Positions 1-8,782 of a DNA stretch of 64,000 nucleotides are shown in pieces (position 1 is the stretch's first letter; every line of letters begins with the position of its first letter). The stretch is taken from positions 1,736,001 through 1,800,000 of the forward strand of contig NZ_CM003768.1 in assembly GCF_001547525.1 (NCBI RefSeq), read 5' to 3'. The stretch is from Burkholderia anthina. Its GTDB lineage: Bacteria; Pseudomonadota; Gammaproteobacteria; Burkholderiales; Burkholderiaceae. Below the pieces are notes generated by a model. That model worked only from the letters and a program-made list of their open reading frames with translations, had not been told where the DNA came from and ran no database searches. The position numbers were made by a program, and so were the translations under genes.

Positions 1-926
1 GCTTCCGGCCACTCGTCGAGCACCGAGCCCGGCGCGAACTGCGCCCATGCGATCCGGTGCAGCAGGCTCGCGAGATCCTGCAGCGCGGTCGAGAACGACA
101 GGCTGCGCAGCGACATCTCGTCGGCAATCGCGAGGATTTCCGGGCCGCTGCCGGCCGCGAGCGCGTCGAGCAGGCGCACCATGTAGGTCTGGTCGAGCGC
201 GCCGAGCATGCCCGACACCGCCGACTCGGTCACCTCGTTCGCCGAATAGGCGATCGCCTGGTCGGTCAGCGACAGCGCATCGCGCATGCTGCCCTGCGCG
301 GCGCGCGCGAGCAGGCGCAACGCCTGCGGCTCGAACGTGATCCGCTCTTCGCCGAGGATCCGCTCGAGATGCGACACGATGTGTCCGGCCGGCATCTGCT
401 TCAGGTTGAACTGCAGACAGCGCGACAGCACGGTGACGGGGATTTTCTGCGGATCGGTCGTCGCGAGGATGAACTTGACGTGCGGCGGCGGCTCTTCGAG
501 CGTCTTCAGCATCGCGTTGAACGCGTGGTTCGTCAGCATGTGCACTTCGTCGATCATGTAGACCTTGAAGCGCGCATCGACGGGCGCGTACACCGCGCGC
601 TCGAGCAGCGCAGCCATTTCGTCGACGCCGCGGTTGCTCGCCGCGTCCATCTCGACGTAATCGACGAAACGGCCCTCGTCGATCTCGCGACAGGCGCGAC
701 ACACGCCGCACGGCTGCGACGTGACGCCGGTTTCACAGTTGAGCGCCTTCGCGAAGATCCGCGACAGCGTCGTCTTGCCGACACCGCGGGTTCCGGTAAA
801 CAGATAGGCGTGATGGAGACGCCCGCCGTCGAGCGCGTGCGTGAGCGCCCTGACGACGTGCTCCTGGCCGACGAGCGAAGCGAAATCCTTCGGACGCCAC
901 TTGCGTGCGAGAACTTGATAGGTCAT
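1..926 (-). CDS. dnaX: DNA polymerase III subunit gamma/tau, N-terminal part (runs off the window)
   Basis: This is the clamp-loader ATPase of the replicative polymerase; it loads the beta clamp and bridges polymerase and helicase. The visible ~308 residues begin MTYQVLARKWRPKDF, the family's usual start. They contain the Walker A motif GTRGVGKT near residue 44, four zinc-binding-type cysteines in the region CETGV...CGVCRAC, the DEVHML Walker B segment, and the sensor segment LATTDPQKIPVTVLSRC. The tau-specific 3' half, where any programmed frameshift for gamma would lie, is outside the window. The gene lies directly downstream of the SRP RNA gene on the same strand, with the RNA's terminator between them. 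Confidence 0.97.
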   Translation of the reverse strand, partial: MTYQVLARKWRPKDFASLVGQEHVVRALTHALDGGRLHHAYLFTGTRGVGKTTLSRIFAKALNCETGVTSQPCGVCRACREIDEGRFVDYVEMDAASNRGVDEMAALLERAVYAPVDARFKVYMIDEVHMLTNHAFNAMLKTLEEPPPHVKFILATTDPQKIPVTVLSRCLQFNLKQMPAGHIVSHLERILGEERITFEPQALRLLARAAQGSMRDALSLTDQAIAYSANEVTESAVSGMLGALDQTYMVRLLDALAAGSGPEILAIADEMSLRSLSFSTALQDLASLLHRIAWAQFAPGSVLDEWPE

Positions 927-1020
927 CGGGAAATTGTATCAGTAACGCTGCGTCGCGCCGACACGCGAAACGGTGCGGAACACGGGCAACGCGCAGGTCG
1001 AACGGAGTGTGACGCGGAAA

Positions 1021-1045
1021 TAAAAAACGCCCGGCGAACGGGGCG
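1021..1045 (-). terminator. Rho-independent terminator of the SRP RNA
   Basis: On the minus strand a CGCCC/GGGCG stem with an 8-nt loop is followed by six T residues. It sits just 3' of the 4.5S RNA and about 95 nt before the dnaX start, so dnaX probably needs read-through or its own promoter. Confidence 0.85.
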
Positions 1046-1055
1046 AGAAGGAAGG

Positions 1056-1153
1056 TGACGAGCCCAACCCTCGGCACTGGCGGAAAACGATTGTGGCTGC
1101 TTCGTTCCCGACCTGACCAGGTTCACCGCCCCACCATGCGAGGAGGCCCGTCA
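1056..1153 (-). ncRNA. ffs: 4.5S RNA of the signal recognition particle (small bacterial type)
   Basis: Read on the minus strand, the centre holds the SRP helix 8 signature: ACCTGGTCAGGTC, a GGAA-type tetraloop, then GAAGCAGCC. This is the Ffh-binding site conserved in all bacterial SRP RNAs. The ends pair with each other (TGACGGGCC with GGCTCGTCA), giving a ~98-nt closed hairpin, the usual size for a proteobacterial small SRP RNA. With Ffh it targets nascent membrane proteins to FtsY and the Sec translocon. The ends were set from the terminal pairing and the -10 element. Confidence 0.95.
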
Positions 1154-1541
1154 CGGCATATTCTATCACCGCTTCCGGACGAATGCGACCGTTTGTTCGC
1201 ATCAATGCGAATGTCGCCGGGCAAACCGGCGCGTCGTCCATTCGGATACGTTGCATGCGGCGCGCCCCTTGCAATTGGCGAACCGGCCTCCACCTGCGTG
1301 GCACGACGGTCGAACGTCGCGTCGTACCCCTACTCGCGTAGCGGCTACTATCGCCGCCCGCAGCAGATAGCAATTTAGGCTAATATGACGCCCGAACGAC
1401 CCGCGAGCCGCGGATGCAGCGCTTACGCCCCTCCTTTCCGGAAAGGCGGAGTGACCTGCCGCGGCGGCCGGCAGCCTACGGCGGCCGGTTCGCCGCAACG
1501 CGCAAGCAGGCAGTCCCCGAACCGTAAGAGGTATTGACCCA
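1154..1541. other. 388-nt gene-free region between ffs and trxA
   Basis: It contains the leftward ffs promoter and a perfect inverted repeat, TTCGCAT-CA-ATGCGAA, at 1196-1211, about 45-60 nt upstream of the ffs start. A possible rightward -10 (TAATAT, 1381-1386) for trxA has no good -35. The palindrome CCTTTCCGGAAAGG at 1433-1446 falls in the presumed trxA leader. No credible ORF is present. Confidence 0.6.
1160..1165 (-). promoter_or_regulatory. -10 element of the SRP RNA promoter
   Basis: TAGAAT on the minus strand ends 6 nt before the predicted RNA 5' end at 1153, the normal spacing. No convincing -35 hexamer is seen at 16-18 nt. Confidence 0.6.
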
Positions 1542-1868
1542 ATGAGCGAACAGATCAAACACATCAGCGACGCATCGTTCGAACAGGACGTCGTCAAGTC
1601 CGACAAGCCCGTACTCGTCGATTTCTGGGCCGAATGGTGCGGCCCGTGCAAGATGATCGCCCCGATCCTCGACGAAGTCGCGAAGGACTACGGCGACAAG
1701 CTGCAGATCGCGAAGATCAACGTCGACGACAACCAGGCCACGCCCGCGAAGTTCGGCGTGCGCGGCATCCCGACGCTGATCCTGTTCAAGAACGGCGCGG
1801 CTGCCGCGCAGAAGGTCGGCGCGCTGTCGAAATCGCAGCTCACCGCGTTCCTGGACAGCCACCTGTAA
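1542..1868 (+). CDS. trxA: thioredoxin 1
   Basis: A 108-residue cytoplasmic dithiol oxidoreductase, matching the family length. The redox motif WCGPC places the catalytic cysteines at residues 33 and 36, and the cis-proline segment GIPTL is present. It reduces ribonucleotide reductase, methionine sulfoxide reductases and other disulfides with electrons from thioredoxin reductase. It precedes rho in the same direction; trxA-rho is a common proteobacterial pairing. A strong hairpin and a separate rho promoter in the 195-nt gap suggest the two are mostly transcribed separately. Confidence 0.98.
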   Translation: MSEQIKHISDASFEQDVVKSDKPVLVDFWAEWCGPCKMIAPILDEVAKDYGDKLQIAKINVDDNQATPAKFGVRGIPTLILFKNGAAAAQKVGALSKSQLTAFLDSHL

Positions 1869-1881
1869 TACCGGCAGATCC

Positions 1882-1913
1882 GCGGACGTGTTGTCAGTCG
1901 GCAACACGTCCGC
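1882..1913 (+). terminator. Strong hairpin between trxA and rho (terminator-like, no U tract)
   Basis: A perfect 12-bp stem (GCGGACGTGTTG with CAACACGTCCGC) encloses the 8-nt loop TCAGTCGG, 13 nt after the trxA stop. No T run follows on either strand, so it may be a transcript-end stabiliser or a weak, factor-assisted terminator rather than a classical intrinsic one. Confidence 0.55.
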
Positions 1914-1952
1914 CGCCAAGCCGCCGATCGCTCGCTCAAGCGCGAATCGGCC

Positions 1953-2063
1953 TATGCTAGAATTAAAAAACGTCGGCAAGACGCATTTAAGTCTCTGAGC
2001 GCTTCCGCTCGCCCTCCTCCCTTATTTTCTTTCGTCGCTTCTCCTCCCTGGCGGGTTCTCCGT
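1953..2063 (+). promoter_or_regulatory. rho promoter region and pyrimidine-rich leader
   Basis: An AT-rich -10-like sequence (TATGCTAGAATT) lies near 1953-1964 with no strong -35. The leader from about 2005 to 2050 is almost purely C/T with few G residues, the composition preferred by the Rho primary RNA-binding site. Rho is known to attenuate its own transcription in E. coli; the same control here is inference from composition. Confidence 0.45.
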
Positions 2064-3326
2064 ATGCATTTATCCGAGCTCAAGTCTCTGCACGTGTCCG
2101 AACTGATCGAAATGGCCAATGGCCTGGAGATCGAAAACGCGAACCGCCTGCGCAAGCAGGAGTTGATGTTTGCCATTCTCAAAAAGCGCGCCAAGACGGG
2201 AGAGACGATCTTCGGCGACGGTACGCTCGAAGTGCTGCCGGACGGCTTCGGCTTCCTGCGCTCGCCGGAAATGTCGTACCTCGCGAGCACCGACGACATC
2301 TATATCAGCCCGTCGCAGATCCGCCGCTTCAACCTGCACACCGGCGACACCATCGAAGGTGAAGTCCGCACGCCGAAGGACGGCGAGCGCTACTTCGCGC
2401 TGGTGAAGGTCGACAAAGTCAACGGGCAGCCGCCCGAGGCCTCGAAACACAAGATCATGTTCGAGAACCTCACGCCGCTGCACCCGAACAAGCCGCTGGC
2501 GCTCGAGCGCGAGATGCGCGGCGAGGAAAACGTCACGGGCCGCATCATCGACATGATCGCGCCGATCGGCAAGGGCCAGCGCGGCCTGCTGGTCGCGTCG
2601 CCGAAGTCGGGCAAGACGGTGATGCTCCAGCACATCGCGCACGCGATCAAGCAGAACCACCCGGACGTCGTCCTGTTCGTGCTGCTGATCGACGAGCGCC
2701 CCGAAGAAGTGACCGAAATGCAGCGCTCGGTCGCCGGCGAAGTCATCGCGTCCACGTTCGACGAGCCGGCCACGCGTCACGTGCAGGTCGCCGAAATGGT
2801 GATCGAGAAGGCCAAGCGCCTCGTCGAAATGAAGCACGACGTCGTGATTCTGCTCGACTCGATCACGCGTCTCGCACGCGCTTACAACACCGTGATCCCG
2901 GCATCGGGCAAGGTGCTGACGGGTGGTGTCGACGCGAACGCGCTGCAGCGCCCGAAGCGCTTCTTCGGCGCAGCGCGCAACATCGAGGAAGGCGGCTCGC
3001 TGACGATCATCGGCACCGCGCTGATCGAGACCGGCAGCCGCATGGACGACGTGATCTACGAAGAGTTCAAGGGCACCGGCAACATGGAAGTGCACCTCGA
3101 GCGCCGCCTCGCGGAAAAGCGCGTCTATCCGTCGATCAACCTGAACAAGTCGGGCACGCGTCGCGAAGAGATGCTGATCAAGCCCGAGATCCTTCAGAAG
3201 ATCTGGGTGCTGCGCAAGTTCATCCACGACATGGACGAAGTCGAGGCAATGGAATTCCTGCTCGACAAGATCCGCCAGACGAAGAGCAACTCCGAGTTCT
3301 TCGACCTGATGCGCCGCGGCGGCTGA
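2064..3326 (+). CDS. rho: transcription termination factor Rho
   Basis: This hexameric RNA helicase terminates untranslated transcripts. The 420 residues match E. coli Rho (419). The N-terminal helical domain ([16 protein letters not shown]) is followed by the OB-fold RNA-binding motif GFGFLR at 61-66. The P-loop is SPKSGKT (179-185), the Walker B region is [16 protein letters not shown], and the Q-loop and R-loop region follows. No insertion is seen between the OB fold and the ATPase domain, unlike actinobacterial Rho. The start is the first ATG after the pyrimidine-rich leader. Confidence 0.99.
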   Translation: MHLSELKSLHVSELIEMANGLEIENANRLRKQELMFAILKKRAKTGETIFGDGTLEVLPDGFGFLRSPEMSYLASTDDIYISPSQIRRFNLHTGDTIEGEVRTPKDGERYFALVKVDKVNGQPPEASKHKIMFENLTPLHPNKPLALEREMRGEENVTGRIIDMIAPIGKGQRGLLVASPKSGKTVMLQHIAHAIKQNHPDVVLFVLLIDERPEEVTEMQRSVAGEVIASTFDEPATRHVQVAEMVIEKAKRLVEMKHDVVILLDSITRLARAYNTVIPASGKVLTGGVDANALQRPKRFFGAARNIEEGGSLTIIGTALIETGSRMDDVIYEEFKGTGNMEVHLERRLAEKRVYPSINLNKSGTRREEMLIKPEILQKIWVLRKFIHDMDEVEAMEFLLDKIRQTKSNSEFFDLMRRGG

Positions 3327-3391
3327 TCGCCCTCGCCGCGCGACACGGCCGCCCGCGCATTCCGCCTGGCGGCCGTTTCTCGGTCCCAACC

Positions 3392-3421
3392 TGTACGTGA
3401 ACGTACACGTTGATCTATAAT
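3392..3421 (+). promoter_or_regulatory. MerR-type operator with TATAAT -10
   Basis: A perfect dyad TGTACGT-GA-ACGTACA (3392-3407) lies just upstream of TATAAT (3416-3421) and 35 nt before the MerR gene at 3456. Its position and ACGT-centred form resemble operators of MerR regulators such as LiuR (TTTACG-type dyads). Autoregulation of the merR-MFS pair is inferred. Confidence 0.6.
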
Positions 3422-3455
3422 CGCGTCATCCTTCCGCCGAAATCCGCCACCTCCG

Positions 3456-3956
3456 ATGCCGAACGATGCCTCCGCCCCGTTATTGACCGTCAGCGACGCC
3501 GCGTCGCGGCTCGGCGTCACGCCGCGCACGCTCAAATATTACGAAGAGCGCGGGCTCGTCACGCCGTCGCGCAGCGAAGGCCGCTACCGCCTCTACGACG
3601 AAACCGACCTCGAGCGCTTCGCGCGCATCCTGCGGCTGCGCGCGCTCGGCTTCTCGTTGCACGGCATCACCGAAATGCTGAAGCGCCCGCTGGAAGAAAC
3701 GGGCGACGGCCGGCGCCGCTATTCGGATGCATCGCTGCGCGACATCCGCGCCGGCCTCGCCGAGCAGATCGATACGCTCGACCGGCGGATCGCGGCCGTC
3801 CAGCGCGAACTGAAGGAAGCCGTCGCGCTGCGCAAGGAATTGCAGCACGACATCGACTACGTCGAACGGCGCCTCGCCGGCGAAAACGCCGATGCGCTGA
3901 TCGCGCAGCGGCGGGCGGAAGCCGGCGCGCGGCGCGCCCGCAAGGATCGCGAATGA
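3456..3956 (+). CDS. MerR-family transcriptional regulator
   Basis: A 166-residue regulator with an N-terminal winged helix-turn-helix (about 11-80: LLTVSDAASRLGVTPRTLKYYEERGL and EGRYRLYDETDLERF). A long coiled-coil dimerisation helix follows (about 100-160). There is no C-terminal cysteine cluster, so metal sensing is not supported and the ligand is unknown. Its TGA overlaps the ATG of the MFS transporter, so the two are translationally coupled and probably functionally linked. The upstream dyad at 3392-3407 is the likely operator. Confidence 0.92.
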   Translation: MPNDASAPLLTVSDAASRLGVTPRTLKYYEERGLVTPSRSEGRYRLYDETDLERFARILRLRALGFSLHGITEMLKRPLEETGDGRRRYSDASLRDIRAGLAEQIDTLDRRIAAVQRELKEAVALRKELQHDIDYVERRLAGENADALIAQRRAEAGARRARKDRE

Positions 3957-5509
3957 ACGCGGTGCCCGGCCGATCGCCGCTGTGGAGCCGCGCGAACCTG
4001 CGCGCGGACTTGTTCCCATGGGCGCTCGCGCTCGTCACGGGCATCGACTACTTCGACAACGCGGTCTTCTCGTTCTTCGCGAGCTACATCGCGGGCGGCA
4101 TCAACGCATCGCCCGACGAACTCGTGTGGTCGTCGAGCGCCTACGCGGTCACGGCCGTGCTCGGTATCCTGCAGCAGCAATGGTGGGTCGACCGGCTCGG
4201 CCATCGCCGCTACGTCGCGGGCTGCATGCTGATGTTCTCGTTCGGCGCGATCGCGTCGGCGCTGGCCGACACGTCGCTGGCGCTCGCGTTCGCGCGCGGT
4301 TTCCAGGGGTATTTCATCGGCCCGATGATGGGCGCGTGCCGGATCCTGATCCAGATCAGTTTCAAGCCGCAGGAGCGGCCGCCCGCGACCCGCGCGTTCC
4401 TGATCATGATCCTGCTCGGCAGCGCGCTCGCGCCGATCGTCGGCGGGCTGCTCGTCGCGCATTCGACGTGGCGCGCGCTGTTCGCGTGCACGGCGCCGGC
4501 CGGCATCGCGTTCGCGATCCTCGCGCTGCTCACGCTGCCCGATTCGGGCCGCGCGCCGGACGACGAACGCGGTTCCGGCCACTTCTGGCCGTACGTCCTG
4601 TTCGCGCTCGCGCAAGGGGCGCTGCAGATCGTGCTGCAGCAGGTGCATTACCAGCTCTACAGCGGCTCGCCGATGCTGATCGCGCTGACGATCGCCGGGC
4701 TCGGCGCGCTCGCGTGGTTCGCCTATCACCAGTGGCATCACCCGACGCCGCTCGTGCGGCTGCACGCGTTTCGCGAGCGGACGTTCCAGATCGGGCTGCT
4801 GCTCTACATGTTCTATTACTACGAGACGACGGGCTTCAGTTACCTGACGTCGCGGTTTCTCGAGGGCGGGCTCGGCTATCCGGTCGAGAACGCCGGGCGC
4901 CTGGTCGGCACGATGTCGCTGATCTCGGCCACCGCGCTGTTCGCCTATCTGCGCTACGCGAAATTCGTCACGCACAAGAAATGGTTCGTCGTGCCGGGGT
5001 TCGCGATCGCGGTCACGGCCGCGCTGTGGATGACGCGGATGACGCCGCAGGTCGGCGAGGCGGCGCTGATCGTCCCGCTGCTGCTGCGCGGGTTGCTGCT
5101 GCTGTTCATCGTGCTGCCGGTCGCGAACCTCACGTTCCGCATCTTCGCGATCGACGAATACACGCACGGCTACCGGCTCAAGAACATCGTGCGGCAACTG
5201 ACGATCTCGTTCGCGACGTCGTCGGTGATCATCGTCGAGCAGCACCGGCTGGCCGTGCACCAGACACGGCTCGTCGAGCGCGCGAACGTGTTCGACCCGC
5301 TGTTCCAGCAGACCGCCGATGCACTCACGCGCGGCTATGCGGCCGCCGGCCACGCGCTGAACGACGCGCACGGCCTCGCGATCGCGTCGATCGCGCGGAT
5401 GGTGGCGCAGCAGGCGTCGTTCCTCGCGTCGCTCGACGGCTTTTACTTCCTCGCGGGCGTGGCGCTCGTCGGCGGCCTCTTCGCGGCATGGCAAAAACAG
5501 ATCGATTGA
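3953..5509 (+). CDS. MFS transporter, DHA2/EmrB-like
   Basis: A 518-residue inner-membrane protein with many hydrophobic segments, consistent with a 14-helix drug:H+ antiporter of the DHA2 group. Helix 1 contains GIDYFDNAVFSFFASYIAG. The loop VDRLGHRRYVAG fits the MFS loop 2-3 motif, and a PIVGGLLV segment in helix 5 resembles antiporter motif C. The ATG at 3953 overlaps the merR stop (ATGA); a frame-open extension to 3410 is ignored because it crosses merR. The substrate is unknown; efflux of a toxic organic compound sensed by the MerR partner is the simplest guess. Confidence 0.9.
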   Translation: MNAVPGRSPLWSRANLRADLFPWALALVTGIDYFDNAVFSFFASYIAGGINASPDELVWSSSAYAVTAVLGILQQQWWVDRLGHRRYVAGCMLMFSFGAIASALADTSLALAFARGFQGYFIGPMMGACRILIQISFKPQERPPATRAFLIMILLGSALAPIVGGLLVAHSTWRALFACTAPAGIAFAILALLTLPDSGRAPDDERGSGHFWPYVLFALAQGALQIVLQQVHYQLYSGSPMLIALTIAGLGALAWFAYHQWHHPTPLVRLHAFRERTFQIGLLLYMFYYYETTGFSYLTSRFLEGGLGYPVENAGRLVGTMSLISATALFAYLRYAKFVTHKKWFVVPGFAIAVTAALWMTRMTPQVGEAALIVPLLLRGLLLLFIVLPVANLTFRIFAIDEYTHGYRLKNIVRQLTISFATSSVIIVEQHRLAVHQTRLVERANVFDPLFQQTADALTRGYAAAGHALNDAHGLAIASIARMVAQQASFLASLDGFYFLAGVALVGGLFAAWQKQID

Positions 5510-5547
5510 GTTAAAAGACAGGCTTTGGATTTTCGTCCGCAGCCTCC

Positions 5548-6381
5548 ATGCTTTCGAAACTGACCCGCTGGTTCGACGACCGCCGCCGCGACCGCGCGCT
5601 GCGCAGCCATCCGATTCCCGACGCGCTATGGCGCGAAACCGTCGAGCGGCTGCCGTTCCTGGCCAATCTTCCGCCCGACGCGCTCGGCCGGCTGCGCGAG
5701 ATGACGAGCCTGTTCGTCGCGAAAAAATCGTTTTCGACCGCGCACGGGCTCGAGCTGACCGACGCGATGATCGTCGCGATCGCCGCGCAGGCCTGCCTGC
5801 CCGTGCTCAATCTCGACCTGTCGCTGTACGACGGCTGGGTCGGCGTCGTCGTGTATCCGGGCGAATTCGTGATCCGCAAGACGGTGCAGGACGAGGACGG
5901 CGTCGTTCACGAAGTCGAGCAGGACGCGAGCGGCGAGGCATGGGAAGGCGGCCCCGTGATCCTGTCGTGGGAAGACGCGCAGATGACGGACGGCCGGGAT
6001 GCATACAACGTGGTGATCCACGAGTTCGCGCACAAGATCGACATGGTCAACGGCGCGGCCGACGGCTATCCGCCCCTTTTTCGCCGCTGGCATGCGCCGC
6101 ACCTCGACGCGCAGGCTTGGGCCGACGTGTTCGAACATGCGTACGACCAGTTCTGCGCGCGCGTCGACGCGGTGCCGGAGCGCGCGTGGGCGCGCTTCGA
6201 GCGGGACTCGCTGATCGATCCCTATGCGGCCGACCACCCGTCGGAATTCTTCGCCGTATGCAGCGAGGCGCTGTTCGTGCGACCGACAGCGTTCGAGTCC
6301 GAATTTCCGGAGCTGTACCGGCTGCTCGCGCGCTACTACCGGCAGGATCCGGCCGGCGCCGGCGCGCTCGACGCACCATGA
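5548..6381 (+). CDS. mtfA: M90-family zinc metallopeptidase (MtfA-like)
   Basis: A 277-residue protein with the zinc-peptidase motif HEFAH at 158-162 in a VVIHEFAHKID context, and the WVGVVVYPGEF segment (96-107) typical of the MtfA/DgsA anti-repressor family. In E. coli, MtfA is a soluble aminopeptidase that binds the glucose repressor Mlc. Whether a partner like Mlc exists here cannot be told. It starts 38 nt after the MFS gene and may share its transcript. Confidence 0.9.
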   Translation: MLSKLTRWFDDRRRDRALRSHPIPDALWRETVERLPFLANLPPDALGRLREMTSLFVAKKSFSTAHGLELTDAMIVAIAAQACLPVLNLDLSLYDGWVGVVVYPGEFVIRKTVQDEDGVVHEVEQDASGEAWEGGPVILSWEDAQMTDGRDAYNVVIHEFAHKIDMVNGAADGYPPLFRRWHAPHLDAQAWADVFEHAYDQFCARVDAVPERAWARFERDSLIDPYAADHPSEFFAVCSEALFVRPTAFESEFPELYRLLARYYRQDPAGAGALDAP

Positions 6382-6388
6382 AAATTAT

Positions 6389-6417
6389 TCGTCAACCGTC
6401 TGATTTTCTGGCATAAT
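6389..6417 (+). promoter_or_regulatory. Predicted sigma-70 promoter of rpmE2
   Basis: TCGTCA (6389-6394), a 17-bp spacer and CATAAT (6412-6417) lie just after the mtfA stop, giving rpmE2 a ~115-nt leader. Confidence 0.5.
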
Positions 6418-6538
6418 CGCCGTTTTTCGACCTTAGGCAAGTGGCTCGCGCCGGGCTTGACGTCAGCCGAAACGCTCCCATCGGGGCGGCACGGCCGGCC
6501 AAGCGGCGGGTTGGCTACCGCTATCACCAAGGAAAATC

Positions 6539-6802
6539 ATGAAACCTGGCATTCACCCGGACTACCGCGAAGTCGTCTTCCAAGACATGTCGAACGGCTT
6601 CAAGTTCATCACGCGCTCGACGATCCAGACGCGTGAAACCATCGAGCACGAAGGCAAGACCTACCCGCTCGCCAAGATCGAAGTGTCGTCGGAATCGCAC
6701 TCGTTCTACACGGGTCAGCAAAAGATCATGGACACGGCAGGCCGTGTCGAGAAGTTCAAGAACAAGTTCGGCGCACGCGCCAGCGGCAAGGTCGCGAAGT
6801 AA
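6539..6802 (+). CDS. rpmE2: 50S ribosomal protein L31 type B (zinc-free)
   Basis: An 87-residue L31 beginning [16 protein letters not shown]. It contains no cysteine, so it is the C-minus paralogue that lacks the zinc-binding CxxC of L31 type A. In bacteria with both forms, the B form replaces the zinc form under zinc starvation, usually under Zur control. Here no Zur-like operator was recognised and the gene has an ordinary promoter with a good Shine-Dalgarno sequence (AAGGAAA), so it may be the regular L31. A strong terminator follows. Confidence 0.96.
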   Translation: MKPGIHPDYREVVFQDMSNGFKFITRSTIQTRETIEHEGKTYPLAKIEVSSESHSFYTGQQKIMDTAGRVEKFKNKFGARASGKVAK

Positions 6803-6846
6803 GCTTCGCACCGCATCCGGTGGTTGCAACGCACCGGTACCGCACG

Positions 6847-6873
6847 AAAGGGCAGCCCAGGCTGCCCTTTTTT
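6847..6873 (+). terminator. Rho-independent terminator after rpmE2
   Basis: An 11-bp stem (AAAGGGCAGCC with GGCTGCCCTTT) with a 2-nt spacer in the loop ends in a run of six T. Confidence 0.92.
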
Positions 6874-7022
6874 GTCTCTGCCCGCCCGGAAAGGCGCCGC
6901 CCGGCGCCCGGGCAACGACCTGACGCACAACAGCGGGCGCGACTACAATGCCGGATGCTCGAAACCGGCTCGACCGCGCGCAGCCGCGCCGGCCGCCCGC
7001 CCATAACAAATCGCTCATCTGC

Positions 7023-8780
7023 ATGAAGCCTGTCGTCCGTCTCACCGCCTCCGCCACGCGTGCGCTGCCGCGCTGGCTGCTGCTCACGCTCTGCCTCGTC
7101 TACGCGGCGTTCGGCCTGTTCGGCCGCGACCCGTGGAAAAACGAGGACGCGGCGGGCTTCGGCGTGATGTGGACGATGGCCAAGGGCGGCTGGCACGACT
7201 GGCTGCTGCCGAACCTGGTCGGCAAGTTCATCACGACCGACGGGCCGCTCGGCTACTGGCTCGGCGCACTGTCGATCCGCGGCCTCGGCCCGTGGGTCGA
7301 CGCAAGCAACGCGTCGCGCGTCGATACCGGCGTGCTGTTCTGCGCCGCGTGCGCGTTCGTCTGGTACGCGGCCTACCTGCTCGGCCGGCGCGCCGAGGTT
7401 CAACCGTTCAAATACGCATTCGGCGGCGAGCCCGAGCCGCGCGACTACGGCCGCACGCTCGCGGACGGCGCGCTGCTGGTGCTCGTCGCCTGCTTCGGCC
7501 TCGCGGAACGCGGGCATGAAACGACGCCGCAACTCGCGCAATTCGCGTGGATCGCGATGCTCGTGTACGGGATCGTGCGCGGCATCGACAAGCCGCTGCA
7601 AGGCGCACTGTGGTGGGGCCTCGCGATGGGCCTCGTCGCGCTGTCCGGCAACCCGGTGCTGGTCGTCGCGCTGCTCGCGGGCACGGCCGCGCTGTGGCTC
7701 GTCACGCCCGAGATGCGCAACCTGCGCCTGCCGCTGGTCGGCCTGCCGCTCGCGGCCGCGATCTTCGCGCTGTGGCCGATCGCCGCCTTCGTCGCGGCGC
7801 CGGACGACGCCGCATGGTTCTTCAACCAGTGGATCCACGGCAGCCTGATGCGCTTTTCGGGCCCGCCGACGGCCGTGCTCGGCTATGCGGCGAAGAACCT
7901 GCCGCTGTTCACGTGGCCCGCCTGGCCGCTCGCGATCTGGGCGTGGTGGAGCTGGGCCGGCATGCGCCGTCGCGCGCACATCGCGATTCCGCTGTCGGTG
8001 GCCGTGCCGCTCGTCGCGCTCGTGATCCTGCAAAGCCAGCAGTCGAACCGCATGTACATGCTGCTGCTGCCGCCGCTCGCGGTGCTGGCGACGTTTGCGC
8101 TGCCGACCCTCAAGCGCGGCGCGATCAACGCGATCGACTGGTTTGCCGTACTGAGCTTCACGATCCTCGGCACCTTCGTGTGGCTGGTGTGGCTCGCATC
8201 GCTCACCGGCTTCCCGCATCCGCTCGCGCGCAACCTCGCGCGTCTCGTGCCCGGCTACGAGCCGCATTTCAATATCCTGTCGTTCATCTGCGCGGTGATC
8301 GTCACCGTGTGCTGGTGCTTCATCGTGCGCTGGCGCGTGTCGCGGCAGCCGAAGGTGCTGTGGCGCAGCGTCGTGCTGTCGGGCGCGGGCACGACGCTGA
8401 TGTGGGTGCTGCTGATGACGCTGTGGCTGCCGATCGTCAACTACGGCCGGACCTATCGCGACGTCGCGCAACAGATCGCCGTGCACCTGCCGTCCGACTA
8501 CGAATGCATCTCGCCGGTGCGGCTCGGCGACGCGCAGATCGCGACCTTCGCGTACTTCGGCGACATGCACTTCGATTTCTCCGGCGACTGCGACGTGATC
8601 CTGCGCCAGGACCGCGCTGACTTCGGCGAGCCGAGCGCGATGTCGCAATACGTGTGGCGTCTCGTCTGGGAAGGCCGCCGCGTCGCCGACCGCGACGAGC
8701 GCTTCCGCCTGTACGAGCGCATCGAACGGCCGAAGACGCCCGTCAAGCGGCGTCCGCCGCGCCGCCGGGCGGCCGATTGA
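7023..8780 (+). CDS. ArnT/PMT-like membrane glycosyltransferase
   Basis: A 585-residue polytopic inner-membrane protein of the GT-C fold (ArnT/dolichyl-mannosyltransferase superfamily). The first periplasmic loop carries the acidic motif GRDPWKNEDAAGFGV, the position of the catalytic Asp/Glu in ArnT-like enzymes, followed by TTDGPLGYW. Such enzymes move a sugar from an undecaprenyl-phosphate carrier to lipid A, protein or glycan. It is clearly distinct from the ArnT at 32.4 kb and its acceptor is unknown. The ATG at 7023 is chosen over an upstream in-frame ATG (6948) because the extension is basic and non-hydrophobic. The MATE gene starts 2 nt after the stop, so they form an operon. Confidence 0.82.
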   Translation: MKPVVRLTASATRALPRWLLLTLCLVYAAFGLFGRDPWKNEDAAGFGVMWTMAKGGWHDWLLPNLVGKFITTDGPLGYWLGALSIRGLGPWVDASNASRVDTGVLFCAACAFVWYAAYLLGRRAEVQPFKYAFGGEPEPRDYGRTLADGALLVLVACFGLAERGHETTPQLAQFAWIAMLVYGIVRGIDKPLQGALWWGLAMGLVALSGNPVLVVALLAGTAALWLVTPEMRNLRLPLVGLPLAAAIFALWPIAAFVAAPDDAAWFFNQWIHGSLMRFSGPPTAVLGYAAKNLPLFTWPAWPLAIWAWWSWAGMRRRAHIAIPLSVAVPLVALVILQSQQSNRMYMLLLPPLAVLATFALPTLKRGAINAIDWFAVLSFTILGTFVWLVWLASLTGFPHPLARNLARLVPGYEPHFNILSFICAVIVTVCWCFIVRWRVSRQPKVLWRSVVLSGAGTTLMWVLLMTLWLPIVNYGRTYRDVAQQIAVHLPSDYECISPVRLGDAQIATFAYFGDMHFDFSGDCDVILRQDRADFGEPSAMSQYVWRLVWEGRRVADRDERFRLYERIERPKTPVKRRPPRRRAAD

Positions 8781-8782
8781 CG

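Noticed and set aside
3410-5509. 699-residue frame that would fuse an N-terminal extension to the MFS transporter
   Set aside because: The extension lies entirely over the merR gene in another frame; the MFS start at 3953 overlaps the merR stop.
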